From JAFGOG01 sp034429215 (GTDB taxonomy: Bacteria; Chloroflexota; Anaerolineae; JAAYZQ01), in assembly GCA_034429215.1 (NCBI GenBank), contig DAOUGI010000009.1, positions 1-64,000 on the forward strand: a stretch of DNA of 64,000 bases. The letters are read 5' to 3'. Below, one piece after another: positions 1 through 8,047 of the stretch. Position 1 is the first letter of the stretch, and every line of letters begins with the position of its first letter. The notes beneath the pieces are model-generated. The model ran no database searches and had not been told where the DNA came from. It was given only the letters and a program-made list of their open reading frames with translations. A program made the translations under genes and the position numbers.

Positions 1-687
1 GTGCGGGCCTATATGGAGCAGGCCGGCTACCAGGTGCTCGTGGCCTATGATGGCGAGTCTGCCCTGCACTGTATTCGCCGGGAGCAGCCGGACCTGGTTG
101 TGCTCGACCTAATGCTCCCCGACCGCGATGGCTGGGATGTGACGCGCATCGTGCGCAGCGATCCGGGCCTGGCCGCCACTCCGATCGTCATGCTCACCGC
201 CCGCGTCGAAGACAATGACAAGATCGTCGGCCTCGAGCTTGGCGCCGACGATTACGTGGCCAAGCCATTCAACCCCCGCGAACTGGTGGCCCGTGTCCGG
301 GCCGTGCTACGCCGCGTCCACGGCGAGCTGGCCCCCTCCCGTCTAGTCCAGGCCGGTCCGCTGCTGCTTGACCTCGACGCGCACGAGGTCCGGCTGGATG
401 GCAAGCCGGTGGAGCTGACCCGCACTGAGTTTGGCTTGCTGCAGGCTCTGGCCGAACACCCTGAGCGCGCCCTGACCCGCCTGGAGATGATCGAGCGGGG
501 CCTGGGTTACAGCTACGAGGGTCTGGAGCGGACTGTCGACAGCCACGTCAAGAACCTGCGCCGAAAGCTGTCCGAAGCAGGCAGCCCCGGCTCGGCAGTG
601 GCCCTGGTCGAGACGGTATTTGGCGTCGGCTACCGGCTGCGGATCGAGCCGGCCTGCGCCGACGGCGAAGAAACGCCTACAGCCTGA
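1..687 (+). CDS. OmpR/PhoB-family response regulator (5' end cut by window)
   Basis: Two-component response regulator that would bind DNA after phosphorylation by a sensor kinase not present here. The visible 228 residues hold most of a receiver domain (phospho-acceptor Asp at residue 36 in VVLDLMLPD, Thr66, and Lys88 in YVAKPF) followed by a winged-helix output domain (about 125-218, ending in the typical ETVFGVGYRL). The usual N-terminal beta strand and acidic pair (the LVVDDE region) are missing, so the gene starts upstream of the window and the GTG at base 1 is internal. It stops at 685-687 and is convergent with the next gene. Family assignment is secure; the regulon is unknown. Confidence 0.93.
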   Translation: MRAYMEQAGYQVLVAYDGESALHCIRREQPDLVVLDLMLPDRDGWDVTRIVRSDPGLAATPIVMLTARVEDNDKIVGLELGADDYVAKPFNPRELVARVRAVLRRVHGELAPSRLVQAGPLLLDLDAHEVRLDGKPVELTRTEFGLLQALAEHPERALTRLEMIERGLGYSYEGLERTVDSHVKNLRRKLSEAGSPGSAVALVETVFGVGYRLRIEPACADGEETPTA

Positions 688-745
688 TAGGGCCTTGGTC
701 GGGCGCTCACAGCCCCGGTGTCAAGATCCGCTGCCCCGCTTCCGG

Positions 746-1729
746 CTACAGCCTGATACAACCCTCGATCTGCCCCGTATTGGCAATCTCGCTCGCCGTG
801 TCTAACAGAGGCACCGGGTGGTCCAGCCCATTCACCGCAACCTTGCAGGTCACTCCATCGCGCTCGGGACAATGGCGGCACTGGTTGTGGACCCACAAGA
901 TGGCACGGCTCAACTGGGAATAGGTCACAGGCGCATCGGCATCTTCCTCTTCCTCGTCGATGTCGTTCTCCTTGTCCATCTTGGCCAGCAGGTGCGCCAA
1001 CTGGGCCTGGGCAAAGAGCGATTCCGCCTGGTCCTTTTCTTCCACGGGGCTATCGGGCAGTGCTTCCCAGCGGCTCATCAGCTCGGCATACACCGTGGGG
1101 CGGAGGCGCCGCGGTGGCAGCGCTTGAACGTCGGCGCGCTTGGGCCACAGGATCATGGACATGGCGGTCACCATGCTAAAGCCGGTCACCGCCGGCGGCA
1201 GGTCCTCGATCTCTGGCAGATCTTGGGAATTGATTTCGTCCTCTTCGGAGAACGAATAGCGCATCATTCCCCGGTGCACTTCGGCCCAGGCGTGGACGGC
1301 GGCCCGAGCCGTGTCAGGCAGCTCCTGGGCCAGGTGGATCACAGCCAGCGCGATCTTGACCAGGTTCCGGGCGGTTACTTTTCGCCCAGACGGTTCCGGT
1401 GGCAGATCGCCCTCCAGGGCGCTTCCCAGCCAGTCCAGCGGCGCTTCCAGTAGTTCGGTGGGCAGGCCCGGCCAAGACATCAGGGCCTGGATCTGATCGG
1501 TCAGGGTGAGGATCGCATCCAGGTCCACCATCTCGTCCAACTGTCCAACTAGAGGTTCCCAATCTTCCGCTTCCAGACACCCCATGTTATAATCGTCTGC
1601 TGCGCCGGGCAAATAGGCGTTATCGCTCAGGAAAAAGCGATCGGCCAGCTCTTCGGCCCATTCGTACATAACATCGTCGTCTTCGTTCGATTCCCAACCC
1701 CACTCGTCGTCAAAATCTGATTCGTCCAC
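746..1729 (-). CDS. Unknown acidic protein with C-terminal cysteine cluster
   Basis: I do not recognise this 327-residue protein. It starts with GTG at 1729 behind a GAGGTGA Shine-Dalgarno and lies 3 bp after the PHP gene, so the two are probably co-transcribed. The N-terminus is strongly acidic and aromatic (residues 1-30 mostly D, E and W) and a second acidic run (DIDEEEEDAD) lies near residue 260. The C-terminus has four cysteines spaced as C-x2-C-x7-C and a final C in EGCIRL, which could bind a metal. There is no signal peptide or membrane segment, so it is predicted to be cytoplasmic. Function unknown. Confidence 0.75.
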   Translation of the reverse strand: MDESDFDDEWGWESNEDDDVMYEWAEELADRFFLSDNAYLPGAADDYNMGCLEAEDWEPLVGQLDEMVDLDAILTLTDQIQALMSWPGLPTELLEAPLDWLGSALEGDLPPEPSGRKVTARNLVKIALAVIHLAQELPDTARAAVHAWAEVHRGMMRYSFSEEDEINSQDLPEIEDLPPAVTGFSMVTAMSMILWPKRADVQALPPRRLRPTVYAELMSRWEALPDSPVEEKDQAESLFAQAQLAHLLAKMDKENDIDEEEEDADAPVTYSQLSRAILWVHNQCRHCPERDGVTCKVAVNGLDHPVPLLDTASEIANTGQIEGCIRL

Positions 1730-1732
1730 TTG

Positions 1733-2812
1733 TCACCTCACATAGATTGGGTTGCTAAAGATCCAGCCCCGCTGCCGGCCTGCGTATTGCCGGTAGGCCT
1801 CCACTCGGTAAACGCCTGCTTGGCGGGCGACCAGGGTCAGCCGCTCACCTTGCGCGCGGATCACCACCTGCCCATCGCGAAGCAACCGGATCTCTGCCGG
1901 TCGGGGGCAGGTCACCTGGAATTCGACCGTTCCCTGCATCGCCAGCGTCTCGCCCATCGTCGCCTCGCTACCCTCTGACCTGGCCAAGAAGGTAAAGCCG
2001 GCAATCTCGCCCGGCCGCTCGTACCCGACAAAGCCGCGGCCGGCCCGCAATGCCCCGTAGATCGCCGCCCTGTCATGCTCCACATCGCCGGTGAGTGACT
2101 CCTCGCTCAGCAGGTGGGTGTTAACACAGCGGAAAAGATAGTCGTAGGGCTGGACTTCCCGCGCCAGCGGCCCCAGGTGGTAGGTGTTGCCGTGGGCATC
2201 GGATCCACCCAACGCGGCGACCGGCTGGGTCTGGAGCAGCTTGTCCCACTGGCGCAGGGTCTCGGGATAGGGCCCAGAGGCCATCAGTGCCGGGAAAAAG
2301 GCGTACAGCACGGCGTGGGCCTTGCTCCGGAGCGACCCTTTGAACTCGGACATGTAATTCCAGAGCTCGATGCCGGCATAGCCGGTCACCTGCCAGTCTC
2401 GCCAGGAGATGTTTGGCTCGGGCAGAAAGGGAATTGTGTCGCGCTCGAACGGGTGAGCCAGGAAGGCAAAGCCGCCCTGGGCGGTCACGGCGTCGATCAA
2501 CTGCTGTGGGTCACCGCCATAGCCGGCCACGTCCTGGCGGATGTCAAAGCACAGCGTGTGGCTCGATTGGGGCTTGCGCTGTGTGTCGTGGACCTCCTCA
2601 CCGACCAGCACCAGCGTCTTGCCGTACCAGCCTTCGGCGTCGGCCACCAGGACGTTGTGGTCGGTCACGACGAGATAGTCGAGCCCGGCTTCCTCGGCGA
2701 TATGTCCCAGCTCCCGGTGGGTCTTTTTCCCATCCGAGTGGATCGTGTGCATGTGCAGGTTGCCCCGCAGGCCGTGGAACCGCCGCCGCCCGATCTCGAC
2801 GTTGTAAGCCAT
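1733..2812 (-). CDS. PHP-domain metal-dependent phosphoesterase
   Basis: A 359-residue protein of the PHP superfamily, probably a phosphoesterase using a multinuclear metal site. The metal-ligand motifs are intact and in order: HMHTIHSDG at residues 20-28, TDHN near 50, GEEVHD near 70, LAHPF near 119 and GGSDAHG near 203. The last 100 residues look beta-rich and may be an accessory domain. The start at 2812 follows a GGGAGATAGGAAA ribosome-binding region and a promoter candidate at 2833-2861. It heads a two-gene unit with the acidic unknown protein downstream. The substrate cannot be inferred. Confidence 0.88.
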   Translation of the reverse strand: MAYNVEIGRRRFHGLRGNLHMHTIHSDGKKTHRELGHIAEEAGLDYLVVTDHNVLVADAEGWYGKTLVLVGEEVHDTQRKPQSSHTLCFDIRQDVAGYGGDPQQLIDAVTAQGGFAFLAHPFERDTIPFLPEPNISWRDWQVTGYAGIELWNYMSEFKGSLRSKAHAVLYAFFPALMASGPYPETLRQWDKLLQTQPVAALGGSDAHGNTYHLGPLAREVQPYDYLFRCVNTHLLSEESLTGDVEHDRAAIYGALRAGRGFVGYERPGEIAGFTFLARSEGSEATMGETLAMQGTVEFQVTCPRPAEIRLLRDGQVVIRAQGERLTLVARQAGVYRVEAYRQYAGRQRGWIFSNPIYVR

Positions 2813-2832
2813 TTTCCTATCTCCCGGCCTCT

Positions 2833-2861
2833 AGTATACCATACTCCCCCCACTTGGCCAA
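2833..2861 (-). promoter_or_regulatory. Sigma-70-type promoter for the PHP gene
   Basis: On the minus strand TTGGCC (2861-2856), a 17-bp spacer, then TATACT (2838-2833). It sits 21 bp upstream of the PHP start codon, which fits a short leader. Hexamer match is 4/6 and 5/6; prediction only. Confidence 0.5.
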
Positions 2862-2943
2862 AGCCGGAATCGATTGTATCGGGGGGCGCTCAAATGAGAT
2901 GCCTGGCAGCAGGGGGTGGCAAGCCCAACAACCTTTGTTTGAG

Positions 2944-2987
2944 CCGCTGCATCTCGGGCCGGGCAACGCCGGCCTGAGATGCAGCGG
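2944..2987. terminator. Strong hairpin downstream of the lipoprotein gene
   Basis: The arms 2944-2962 and 2969-2987 form a 19-bp stem with one G-U type mismatch and a 6-base loop. It lies 22 bp beyond the stop codon of the minus-strand lipoprotein gene and upstream of the PHP promoter. No clear T-tract follows on either strand, so it could be a Rho-assisted terminator or a 3'-end stabilising hairpin. Confidence 0.5.
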
Positions 2988-3008
2988 TGCGGCAGCGAGT
3001 GAAATGGG

Positions 3009-3533
3009 TTAGTTGGGGCTCAGCTTGTACCAGATTTCGGACAGGAAGCCTTGGGCGTCGGGTTGGGACAACTGTTTGACGATCTCGGGGGCGCCGTTGC
3101 GGCAGCGCCATTCAAAGACGGTTTCGCGTCCGGTGACAACCGCCGGGATGAACTCAGAGTCGGGGTTCTGCTGGCAGAAATCGACTTCTTCCTGCGTCGG
3201 CGTCCGGTCGGTGTTCGCCTTGGCTTCGCAGGGAAGATTTGCCCCGACGAAACAGGCATAGACCTCGCCGTTCATGCAGCGCCAGGACGATCCGCTCTCC
3301 AGAATTTCCAGTGGCGTGTCAGGCGCGTTGAGCGCTTTTTGCAGTCCCAGGGCCACCGATTCAGGGACCAGGGAGCCGGCATAGTCGGCGCCGGGCGCGT
3401 CGATGGTGCCCACCGCGGTGCAGTAGGCGAAGGGATCGGTGTACAGCGCGGGGGTCGGCGTTGCTCCACAGCCCGCAAGGCCGGCGACGACGAACAGCAG
3501 GACGAGCGACAGAGCCGTTTTTTCCGATTTCAT
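3009..3533 (-). CDS. Small secreted lipoprotein, function unknown
   Basis: A 174-residue protein with a lysine-containing N-terminus, a hydrophobic stretch (LSLVLLFVVAGLAGC) and a lipobox, so it should be lipidated and exported. I chose the ATG at 3533 because GGAGGAGA precedes it at good distance; an upstream in-frame ATG at 3554 overlaps that ribosome-binding site. The mature part has five further cysteines (YCTA, WRCM, ACF, PCEA, FCQ) plus WRCR, suggesting disulfides, and two similar W-R-C-x-N-G segments hint at an internal duplication. I cannot name the family. It is transcribed away from the Fur-cbi operon. Confidence 0.8.
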   Translation of the reverse strand: MKSEKTALSLVLLFVVAGLAGCGATPTPALYTDPFAYCTAVGTIDAPGADYAGSLVPESVALGLQKALNAPDTPLEILESGSSWRCMNGEVYACFVGANLPCEAKANTDRTPTQEEVDFCQQNPDSEFIPAVVTGRETVFEWRCRNGAPEIVKQLSQPDAQGFLSEIWYKLSPN

Positions 3534-3733
3534 GAGATCTCTCCTCCGGTTCATGGTTGTACGCAGGTGCTACCAGCCGACAATTGAGACGCTCAGCCCG
3601 GCCGGGTGCATTCTGCTCTGATTGTCATTATAGTCCAGCCGACATGGCGATGCTCGACGCTTGGGCAACGCTAGGCCCACGCTCCGTAGCTGGGATAGCG
3701 CCCCAACCTGATCGGTTACTTTTACGATCCAGT

Positions 3734-3762
3734 TTGACATTTCCTTTCCTTTTGGCTATAAT
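3734..3762 (+). promoter_or_regulatory. Consensus sigma-70 promoter of the fur-cbi operon
   Basis: TTGACA at 3734-3739, a 17-bp spacer and TATAAT at 3757-3762: a perfect match to the consensus. Transcription should start near 3769, about 25 bases before the Fur-family ATG. Such a strong promoter normally needs a repressor. Confidence 0.85.
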
Positions 3763-3767
3763 CCTTC

Positions 3768-3781
3768 TGCAAATCTTTGCA
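3768..3781. promoter_or_regulatory. Operator-like palindrome at the fur-cbi transcription start
   Basis: TGCAAA-TC-TTTGCA is a perfect inverted repeat located at about +1 of the consensus promoter. A Fur-family protein bound there would block initiation, giving autoregulation by metal. From memory, the Streptomyces nickel regulator Nur recognises TTGCAA-type half-sites, which this resembles more than the classic Fur box. Binding is inferred. Confidence 0.5.
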
Positions 3782-3794
3782 AGAAGAGGGAGAG

Positions 3795-4241
3795 ATGGTG
3801 CACCACCTTGCCCTGTTGGAGCAGCTCCGGCTGCGCGGCTTTCGGTTGACCAAGCAGCGAGAGGTCATTGTGCAGGCGCTGTCCGAGCTGGACGGTCACG
3901 CCAGCGTCGAGCAGGTTCATGCCCAGGCTTGCCGCTATAACCCAGAGATCGATCTGTCGACTGTGTATCGCACCCTTGAAGCGTTGTGCGAGCTGCGGAT
4001 TTTGAGCTGCGCAGACCTGGGTCAAGGTTACGTCCAGTTTGAGATCGTCGCCGATTGCCCGCACCACCATCTGATCTGCCAGGGCTGCGGCCAGGCGACG
4101 GTCCTGGACCATTCCTACCTGGCGGCGGTGGCCGAGGCGATCCGCCGCGATTTCGGCTTTGATCCGATCTTTGACCATTTTGCGATTTTTGGTTTGTGCA
4201 GTGGGTGCCGGGCGGATCAAACCGCCCGAGGAAGCGACTGA
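3795..4241 (+). CDS. Fur-family metal-responsive repressor (likely Ni/Co or Zn sensing)
   Basis: A 148-residue member of the Fur/Zur/Nur/PerR family: winged helix at about residues 5-80 (RLTKQREVIVQAL, DLSTVYRTLEAL) and a dimerisation/metal domain with PHHHLICQGCG and LCSGC, which supply histidines and two CxxC structural-zinc pairs. The ATG at 3795 is preceded by GAGGGAGAG; an in-frame TTG at 3777 would place the start inside the operator and lack a ribosome-binding site. It is the first gene before an ECF nickel/cobalt transporter, 25 bp away, so it probably represses its own operon when metal is sufficient. The sequence alone does not identify the metal. Confidence 0.88.
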   Translation: MVHHLALLEQLRLRGFRLTKQREVIVQALSELDGHASVEQVHAQACRYNPEIDLSTVYRTLEALCELRILSCADLGQGYVQFEIVADCPHHHLICQGCGQATVLDHSYLAAVAEAIRRDFGFDPIFDHFAIFGLCSGCRADQTARGSD

Positions 4242-4266
4242 AGGTGCTACTACGAGGGAGGGGGGA

Positions 4267-4932
4267 ATGCACATTCCAGATGGTTTTCTGAACACCGGCG
4301 TCTCTATCGCAGCCTGGGCTGGCTCGGCCGGTGGCCTGGGCTATGCACTGCAACGGGTCAACAAGACCTTGGGAGAGCGCCAGGTGCCGCTGATGGGCGT
4401 CACCGCGGCTTTTATTTTTGCCGCCCAAATGCTCAATTTCACGGTGGTCGGCGGCACTTCGGGGCACCTGCTGGGAGGAGCGTTGGCGGCCATCCTGCTT
4501 GGGCCGTGGGCCGGGATGCTGGTGCTGACCAGCGTTCTGACCATTCAGGCTTTGTTGTTTCAGGATGGCGGGCTGCTGGCGCTGGGGGCCAATATTTTCA
4601 ACATGGCGATTATTGGTGTCCTCGTCGGTTGGGCCGCCTACATGCTGATTAAGCGGCTGCTCGGCGACCGGACGTGGGCGATTTTTGTAAGTGGCTTAAT
4701 CGCGGGCTGGCTGTCGGTTGTGATTGCCGCCCTTGCGGCCGCGGCCGAGTTGGCCCTGTCTGGCACACTGGCCTGGCAGGTTGTCGTCCCGACCATGGGC
4801 GGCATCCATGCCTTGATCGGCATCGGCGAGGGGTTGATCACCGTCGGCGTGCTTGCTTTTCTGCGCGTCACCCGTCCCGACCTGCTCGCTCTGGGCCAAG
4901 CCATCCGGTCGGCGGAGGAGGGGGCATCATGA
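4267..4932 (+). CDS. cbiM: ECF transporter S component CbiM/NikM (cobalt/nickel uptake)
   Basis: A 221-residue integral membrane protein, the metal-binding S component of a cobalt/nickel ECF transporter. It begins with MHIPDGFL, the conserved N-terminus in which His2 and the amino group coordinate the metal; that fixes the start at 4267, behind GAGGGAGGGGGGA. About six to seven hydrophobic segments follow, including LLGGALAAILLGPWAGMLVLT and the conserved AxxIFNMA region. The stop overlaps the next start as ATGA (4929-4932), indicating translational coupling. CbiM and NikM cannot be separated by sequence reading, so nickel and cobalt are both possible. Confidence 0.92.
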   Translation: MHIPDGFLNTGVSIAAWAGSAGGLGYALQRVNKTLGERQVPLMGVTAAFIFAAQMLNFTVVGGTSGHLLGGALAAILLGPWAGMLVLTSVLTIQALLFQDGGLLALGANIFNMAIIGVLVGWAAYMLIKRLLGDRTWAIFVSGLIAGWLSVVIAALAAAAELALSGTLAWQVVVPTMGGIHALIGIGEGLITVGVLAFLRVTRPDLLALGQAIRSAEEGAS

Positions 4933-5270
4933 AGTGGCTAAGGAAGAACTGGTGGGCTGCAGGCTTGCTGCTGGCCCTGGCGGTGGCGCTTCTGTCACCG
5001 CTGGCCTCACCCCATCCGGATGGCCTTGAACGCGTTGCCGAGGATCAGGGGTTTATCGACCAGGCTAAGGACCCACCTTTCCATGTCATTGCCGATTATC
5101 TGTTCCCGGGCATCCAAAATGAGCGCCTAGCCACTATCCTGGCCGGTCTGGTGGGCACCGTTATCGTCTTTGGCCTTGTCTACGGTGTGGCCTGGCTGGT
5201 ACGCCGCAGGCGCGGTGCTGTGCTGCCAATTTCAAACCAACAGCAGTCTGCTAAAGACGCTGAAAGCTAA
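4929..5270 (+). CDS. PDGLE-domain (CbiN/NikN-like) small membrane subunit
   Basis: A 113-residue protein with two membrane segments (about residues 10-28 and 76-97) flanking an extracytoplasmic loop that carries the HPDGLERVA motif of the PDGLE family. Members of this family accompany CbiM and help load nickel or cobalt. The start overlaps the cbiM stop by 4 bp, and cbiQ follows after 30 bp, so it is the second subunit of one operon. The C-terminus is basic (RRRRG) and should face the cytoplasm. Confidence 0.88.
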   Translation: MKWLRKNWWAAGLLLALAVALLSPLASPHPDGLERVAEDQGFIDQAKDPPFHVIADYLFPGIQNERLATILAGLVGTVIVFGLVYGVAWLVRRRRGAVLPISNQQQSAKDAES

Positions 5271-5300
5271 TAGTCGAAAGCTGCCCGCGAGCCGCCACCT

Positions 5301-6092
5301 ATGGGTCACACCTTTCTCGACCGTTACTACCACGGCACCAGCCTGATCCACCGCCTGGATCCACGGCTCAAGCTGTTGGCGACGCTGGCCTTTATACTGG
5401 TCGCGTCGAGCGCGCCGCCCCGCGCCTGGCCGGCCTTTTTTCTGCTGGCAGCGCTGGTCCTGGTGGCCGTCGTGGCTTCGCAGATCCCGCCGGTGGAGGT
5501 GCTAAAGCGATCGCTGATCGCGCTGCCTTTTGCCGGGATGATCGCTCTGTCGCTGCCCTTTACCCAGGGTGGGGAACCGGTGTGGATCTGGCGCCCATTT
5601 GGCTGGGAGCTGACTGTCACCGATGAAGGGCTGATCCTGTGCGGCGCGGTGCTGACCAAGGCGTGGCTGTCGGTGTTGGCGGCGGCGCTGCTCCTGGCTA
5701 CTACGCCGCTGTTTGACCTGCTGCAGGCGATGCGCGTCCTCCACGTGCCGGCGGTGCTGACCTCGACGATGTCATTCATGTATCGCTACTTGTTCGTGCT
5801 GGGCGAAGAGGCAGGCCGGCTGCAGACCGCCCATGCCGCCCGCTCGGCAGGGCCTGGTGGCAGCCTGGCCTGGCGGGCTCGGGTGTTGGGCGGCATGATC
5901 GGCTCGCTGTTCATTCGCAGTTACGAGCGCAGCGAGCGGATCTATGCCGCTATGCTGTCGCGTGGCTTTGCCGGCGAGATCCACAGCCTGATGCGTTTGA
6001 CCTGGCAGCGACATGACTCGTGGGCCGGCCTGGCCTGGGCCGCAGCTCTGCTGGCCGTCGTTTCGTTGGCCCAGTTCCGAACCTGGGTGTGA
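5301..6092 (+). CDS. cbiQ: ECF transporter T component CbiQ
   Basis: A 263-residue transmembrane coupling subunit of the cobalt/nickel ECF transporter. It shows the family start (FLDRYYHGTSLIHRLDPRLKLL), several membrane helices, and the two cytoplasmic Ala-Arg-Gly type coupling motifs, here AHAARSAG near residue 178 and AAMLSRGFAGE near 220, which contact the ATPase. It lies between the PDGLE gene and cbiO with 30-bp and 11-bp gaps. Length is normal for the family. Confidence 0.92.
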   Translation: MGHTFLDRYYHGTSLIHRLDPRLKLLATLAFILVASSAPPRAWPAFFLLAALVLVAVVASQIPPVEVLKRSLIALPFAGMIALSLPFTQGGEPVWIWRPFGWELTVTDEGLILCGAVLTKAWLSVLAAALLLATTPLFDLLQAMRVLHVPAVLTSTMSFMYRYLFVLGEEAGRLQTAHAARSAGPGGSLAWRARVLGGMIGSLFIRSYERSERIYAAMLSRGFAGEIHSLMRLTWQRHDSWAGLAWAAALLAVVSLAQFRTWV

Positions 6093-6103
6093 GCTGTAGA
6101 CCT

Positions 6104-6817
6104 ATGACTCAACCGATCATTTGTGTCGAGCATCTGACTTTTTCCTATCCCGACAGCCGCCCGGCGCTGATCGATATCGGCCTGGCGGTCGAGGCCGGCG
6201 AAAAGGTGGCGATCGTCGGGCCGAACGGCGCCGGCAAGTCGACGCTGTTCTTGCACCTGAACGGCATCTTGAGCGGCCAGGGCCGGATTGAGATTGCGGG
6301 GCTGGCGCCCGCCGGCAAGGCACTGCGCACCGTGCGGGCCAAGGTTGGCCTCGTCTTCCAGGATCCCGACGACCAGCTTTTCTCGCCCACTGTTTTTGAC
6401 GACGTCGCCTTTGGCCCTCTCCACCTGGGCTGCCCGCCGGACGAGGTCCGCGACCGCGTCGCCAGTGCCCTGGCGGCGGTAGGCATGACCGGCTGCGAAG
6501 GGCTGATGCCCCACCACATGAGCCTGGGCGAGCGCAAGCGGGTCGCCATCGCCACGGTGCTGGCCATGCAGTCGGATGTGCTGGTCCTCGACGAGCCGTC
6601 GGCCGGTCTGGACCCGCGGGCCAGGCGGAAGCTGATCGACCTGCTAAAGATCTTGCCGCAGACGATGCTGGTGGCCAGCCATGACATGCGCCTGGTGTGG
6701 GACCTGTGCCCCCGCACCGTCATCCTGGACGGCGGCCGGCTGGCGGCGGACGGCCCCACCGTCGAGCTGCTGCGCGACACGGCGCTGATGGAGCAGCATG
6801 GGCTGGAAAGCCCGTAG
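6104..6817 (+). CDS. cbiO: ECF transporter ATPase CbiO
   Basis: A 237-residue ABC ATPase that powers the cobalt/nickel transporter. Visible motifs are Walker A GPNGAGKST (about residue 40), the Q-loop in VFQDPDDQLFSPTVFDDVAFGP (typical of ECF ATPases), signature MSLGERKR, Walker B VLVLDEPSAGLD and the switch His in VASHD. The start is the ATG at 6104, 11 bp after cbiQ; longer in-frame extensions overlap cbiQ and lack the domain. A single ATPase gene is present, so it probably acts as a homodimer. Confidence 0.94.
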   Translation: MTQPIICVEHLTFSYPDSRPALIDIGLAVEAGEKVAIVGPNGAGKSTLFLHLNGILSGQGRIEIAGLAPAGKALRTVRAKVGLVFQDPDDQLFSPTVFDDVAFGPLHLGCPPDEVRDRVASALAAVGMTGCEGLMPHHMSLGERKRVAIATVLAMQSDVLVLDEPSAGLDPRARRKLIDLLKILPQTMLVASHDMRLVWDLCPRTVILDGGRLAADGPTVELLRDTALMEQHGLESP

Positions 6818-6833
6818 TGCTTTCAGGCTTTTA
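6806..6833 (+). terminator. Weak intrinsic terminator after cbiO
   Basis: GAAAGC (6806-6811) pairs with GCTTTC (6819-6824) around a 7-base loop, followed by AGGCTTTTAT. The stem overlaps the cbiO stop codon. The short stem makes this a weak prediction. Confidence 0.3.
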
Positions 6834-6858
6834 TACGAGATATCGGAAGCCTGCCTTT

Positions 6859-6887
6859 TTGTCAAAAACAAGAAAGCAGAGTAGACT
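6859..6887 (+). promoter_or_regulatory. Promoter for mrp
   Basis: TTGTCA (6859-6864), 17-bp spacer, TAGACT (6882-6887). It ends 33 bp before the GTG start and separates mrp transcription from the cbi operon. Confidence 0.5.
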
Positions 6888-6920
6888 TGATTATGGCAAT
6901 TCTTTGAAGGAGAATGTACT

Positions 6921-7988
6921 GTGCTAACTGAAGCAAGCATTATGGAATCGCTGAAGGGGGTCATGGACCCCGAGATCCATCGCAGCCTGGTTGATCTGGG
7001 GATGATCCGCCAGGTCCAGATCGACGGCGGGCGGGTGACTATTGTCCTGGCCTTGACCACGCTGGGCTGCCCCCTGCGCGGCCAGATCGCGGACGACGTC
7101 AAGCAGACCGTCGGTGCGTTGGAGGGCGTCCAAGAGGTTGAGGTCGAGCTGTCAGAAATGACCGCCGAGGAGAAGGGCCGGATCGGCATGGGAGCGCCCA
7201 CGCCGGAAATGGGCGCGGTTGAAGCGCTCAACGATGTCCGCCGGGTGGTGGCGATCATGAGCGGCAAGGGCGGCGTGGGCAAGTCGCTGGTGAGCGGCCT
7301 GCTGGCGATAGCGCTCCGCCGCCAGGGGCTCAAGGTGGGCATCCTCGATGCCGACATTACCGGCCCCAGCATCCCCAAGATGTTCTTCCCCGACGGTGCG
7401 CAGCTGAGCACGGGCCCGGTGGGTCCGGTTCCCCCCGAAAGCCAGGGCGGCATTAAGGTTGTGTCGATCAACCTGTTGTTGGAGCATGAGGATCAGGCTG
7501 TTATCTGGCGCGGGCCGATGATCAGCGGGGCGATCAAGCAGTTTTGGGGCGACATCTTTTGGGGCGCGCTCGACTATCTGATCGTTGACCTGCCGCCCGG
7601 CACCTCCGACGCGTCGCTGACGGTGATGCAGTCGCTGCCGCTGTCCGGAGTGGTTTTGGTTACGTCACCGCAAGACCTGGCCGGCATGGTGGTTCGCAAG
7701 GCGGCTCGGATGGCGGGCATGATGCAGACCCCGATTCTGGGGCTGATCGAAAACATGAGCTACTTCGAGTGCCCCGAAACCGGCAAGCGCCACGAGATCT
7801 TTGGCACCAGCCACGCCGAAGAGATGGCTGCCTGGATGGGTGTCCCTCTGCTGGGCCGGTTGCCGATCGACCCGCAGATCGCCCGCCTGGCCGACGCCGG
7901 CCGGATCGAGGAGTATGCCGCCGAGCCCTTTACACAAATTGCTCAGGCGCTGATCGGCCACGTTCCCGAGGCTCACCGCAAAGGGTAG
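6921..7988 (+). CDS. mrp: Mrp/ApbC-family Fe-S cluster carrier P-loop ATPase
   Basis: A 355-residue protein with an N-terminal MIP18/DUF59 domain (about 5-75, including TTLGCPL) and a ParA/Mrp P-loop ATPase domain (about 108-345). It carries iron-sulfur clusters to target proteins in the cytoplasm. The deviant Walker A reads SGKGGVGKSLV, with Leu where most paralogues have Thr. The usual CxxC after ENMSYF is reduced to one Cys (FECPETGKRHEIFG), a variant I recall in other anaerobe-type Mrp proteins. GTG at 6921 is preceded by AAGGAG eight bases upstream. A strong hairpin follows the stop. Confidence 0.9.
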   Translation: MLTEASIMESLKGVMDPEIHRSLVDLGMIRQVQIDGGRVTIVLALTTLGCPLRGQIADDVKQTVGALEGVQEVEVELSEMTAEEKGRIGMGAPTPEMGAVEALNDVRRVVAIMSGKGGVGKSLVSGLLAIALRRQGLKVGILDADITGPSIPKMFFPDGAQLSTGPVGPVPPESQGGIKVVSINLLLEHEDQAVIWRGPMISGAIKQFWGDIFWGALDYLIVDLPPGTSDASLTVMQSLPLSGVVLVTSPQDLAGMVVRKAARMAGMMQTPILGLIENMSYFECPETGKRHEIFGTSHAEEMAAWMGVPLLGRLPIDPQIARLADAGRIEEYAAEPFTQIAQALIGHVPEAHRKG

Positions 7989-7995
7989 AAAATGT

Positions 7996-8029
7996 CACGA
8001 GGCCAGGTATTCCCATACCTGGCCTCGTG
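7996..8029. terminator. Bidirectional terminator hairpin between convergent genes
   Basis: CACGAGGCCAGGTAT (7996-8010) pairs perfectly with ATACCTGGCCTCGTG (8015-8029), a 15-bp stem with a TCCC loop. It lies between the mrp stop and the stop of the convergent gene ending at 8048. On the minus strand the stem is followed by ACATTTTCT, a modest T-tract. Confidence 0.75.
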
Positions 8030-8047
8030 CTGTGTTGAAGAGGAAAT

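Noticed and set aside
3608..3655. Promoter for the lipoprotein gene at the TATAAT on the minus strand (3632-3627)
   Set aside because: The -10 is good but no -35 match lies at 16-18 bp; not strong enough to list as a feature.
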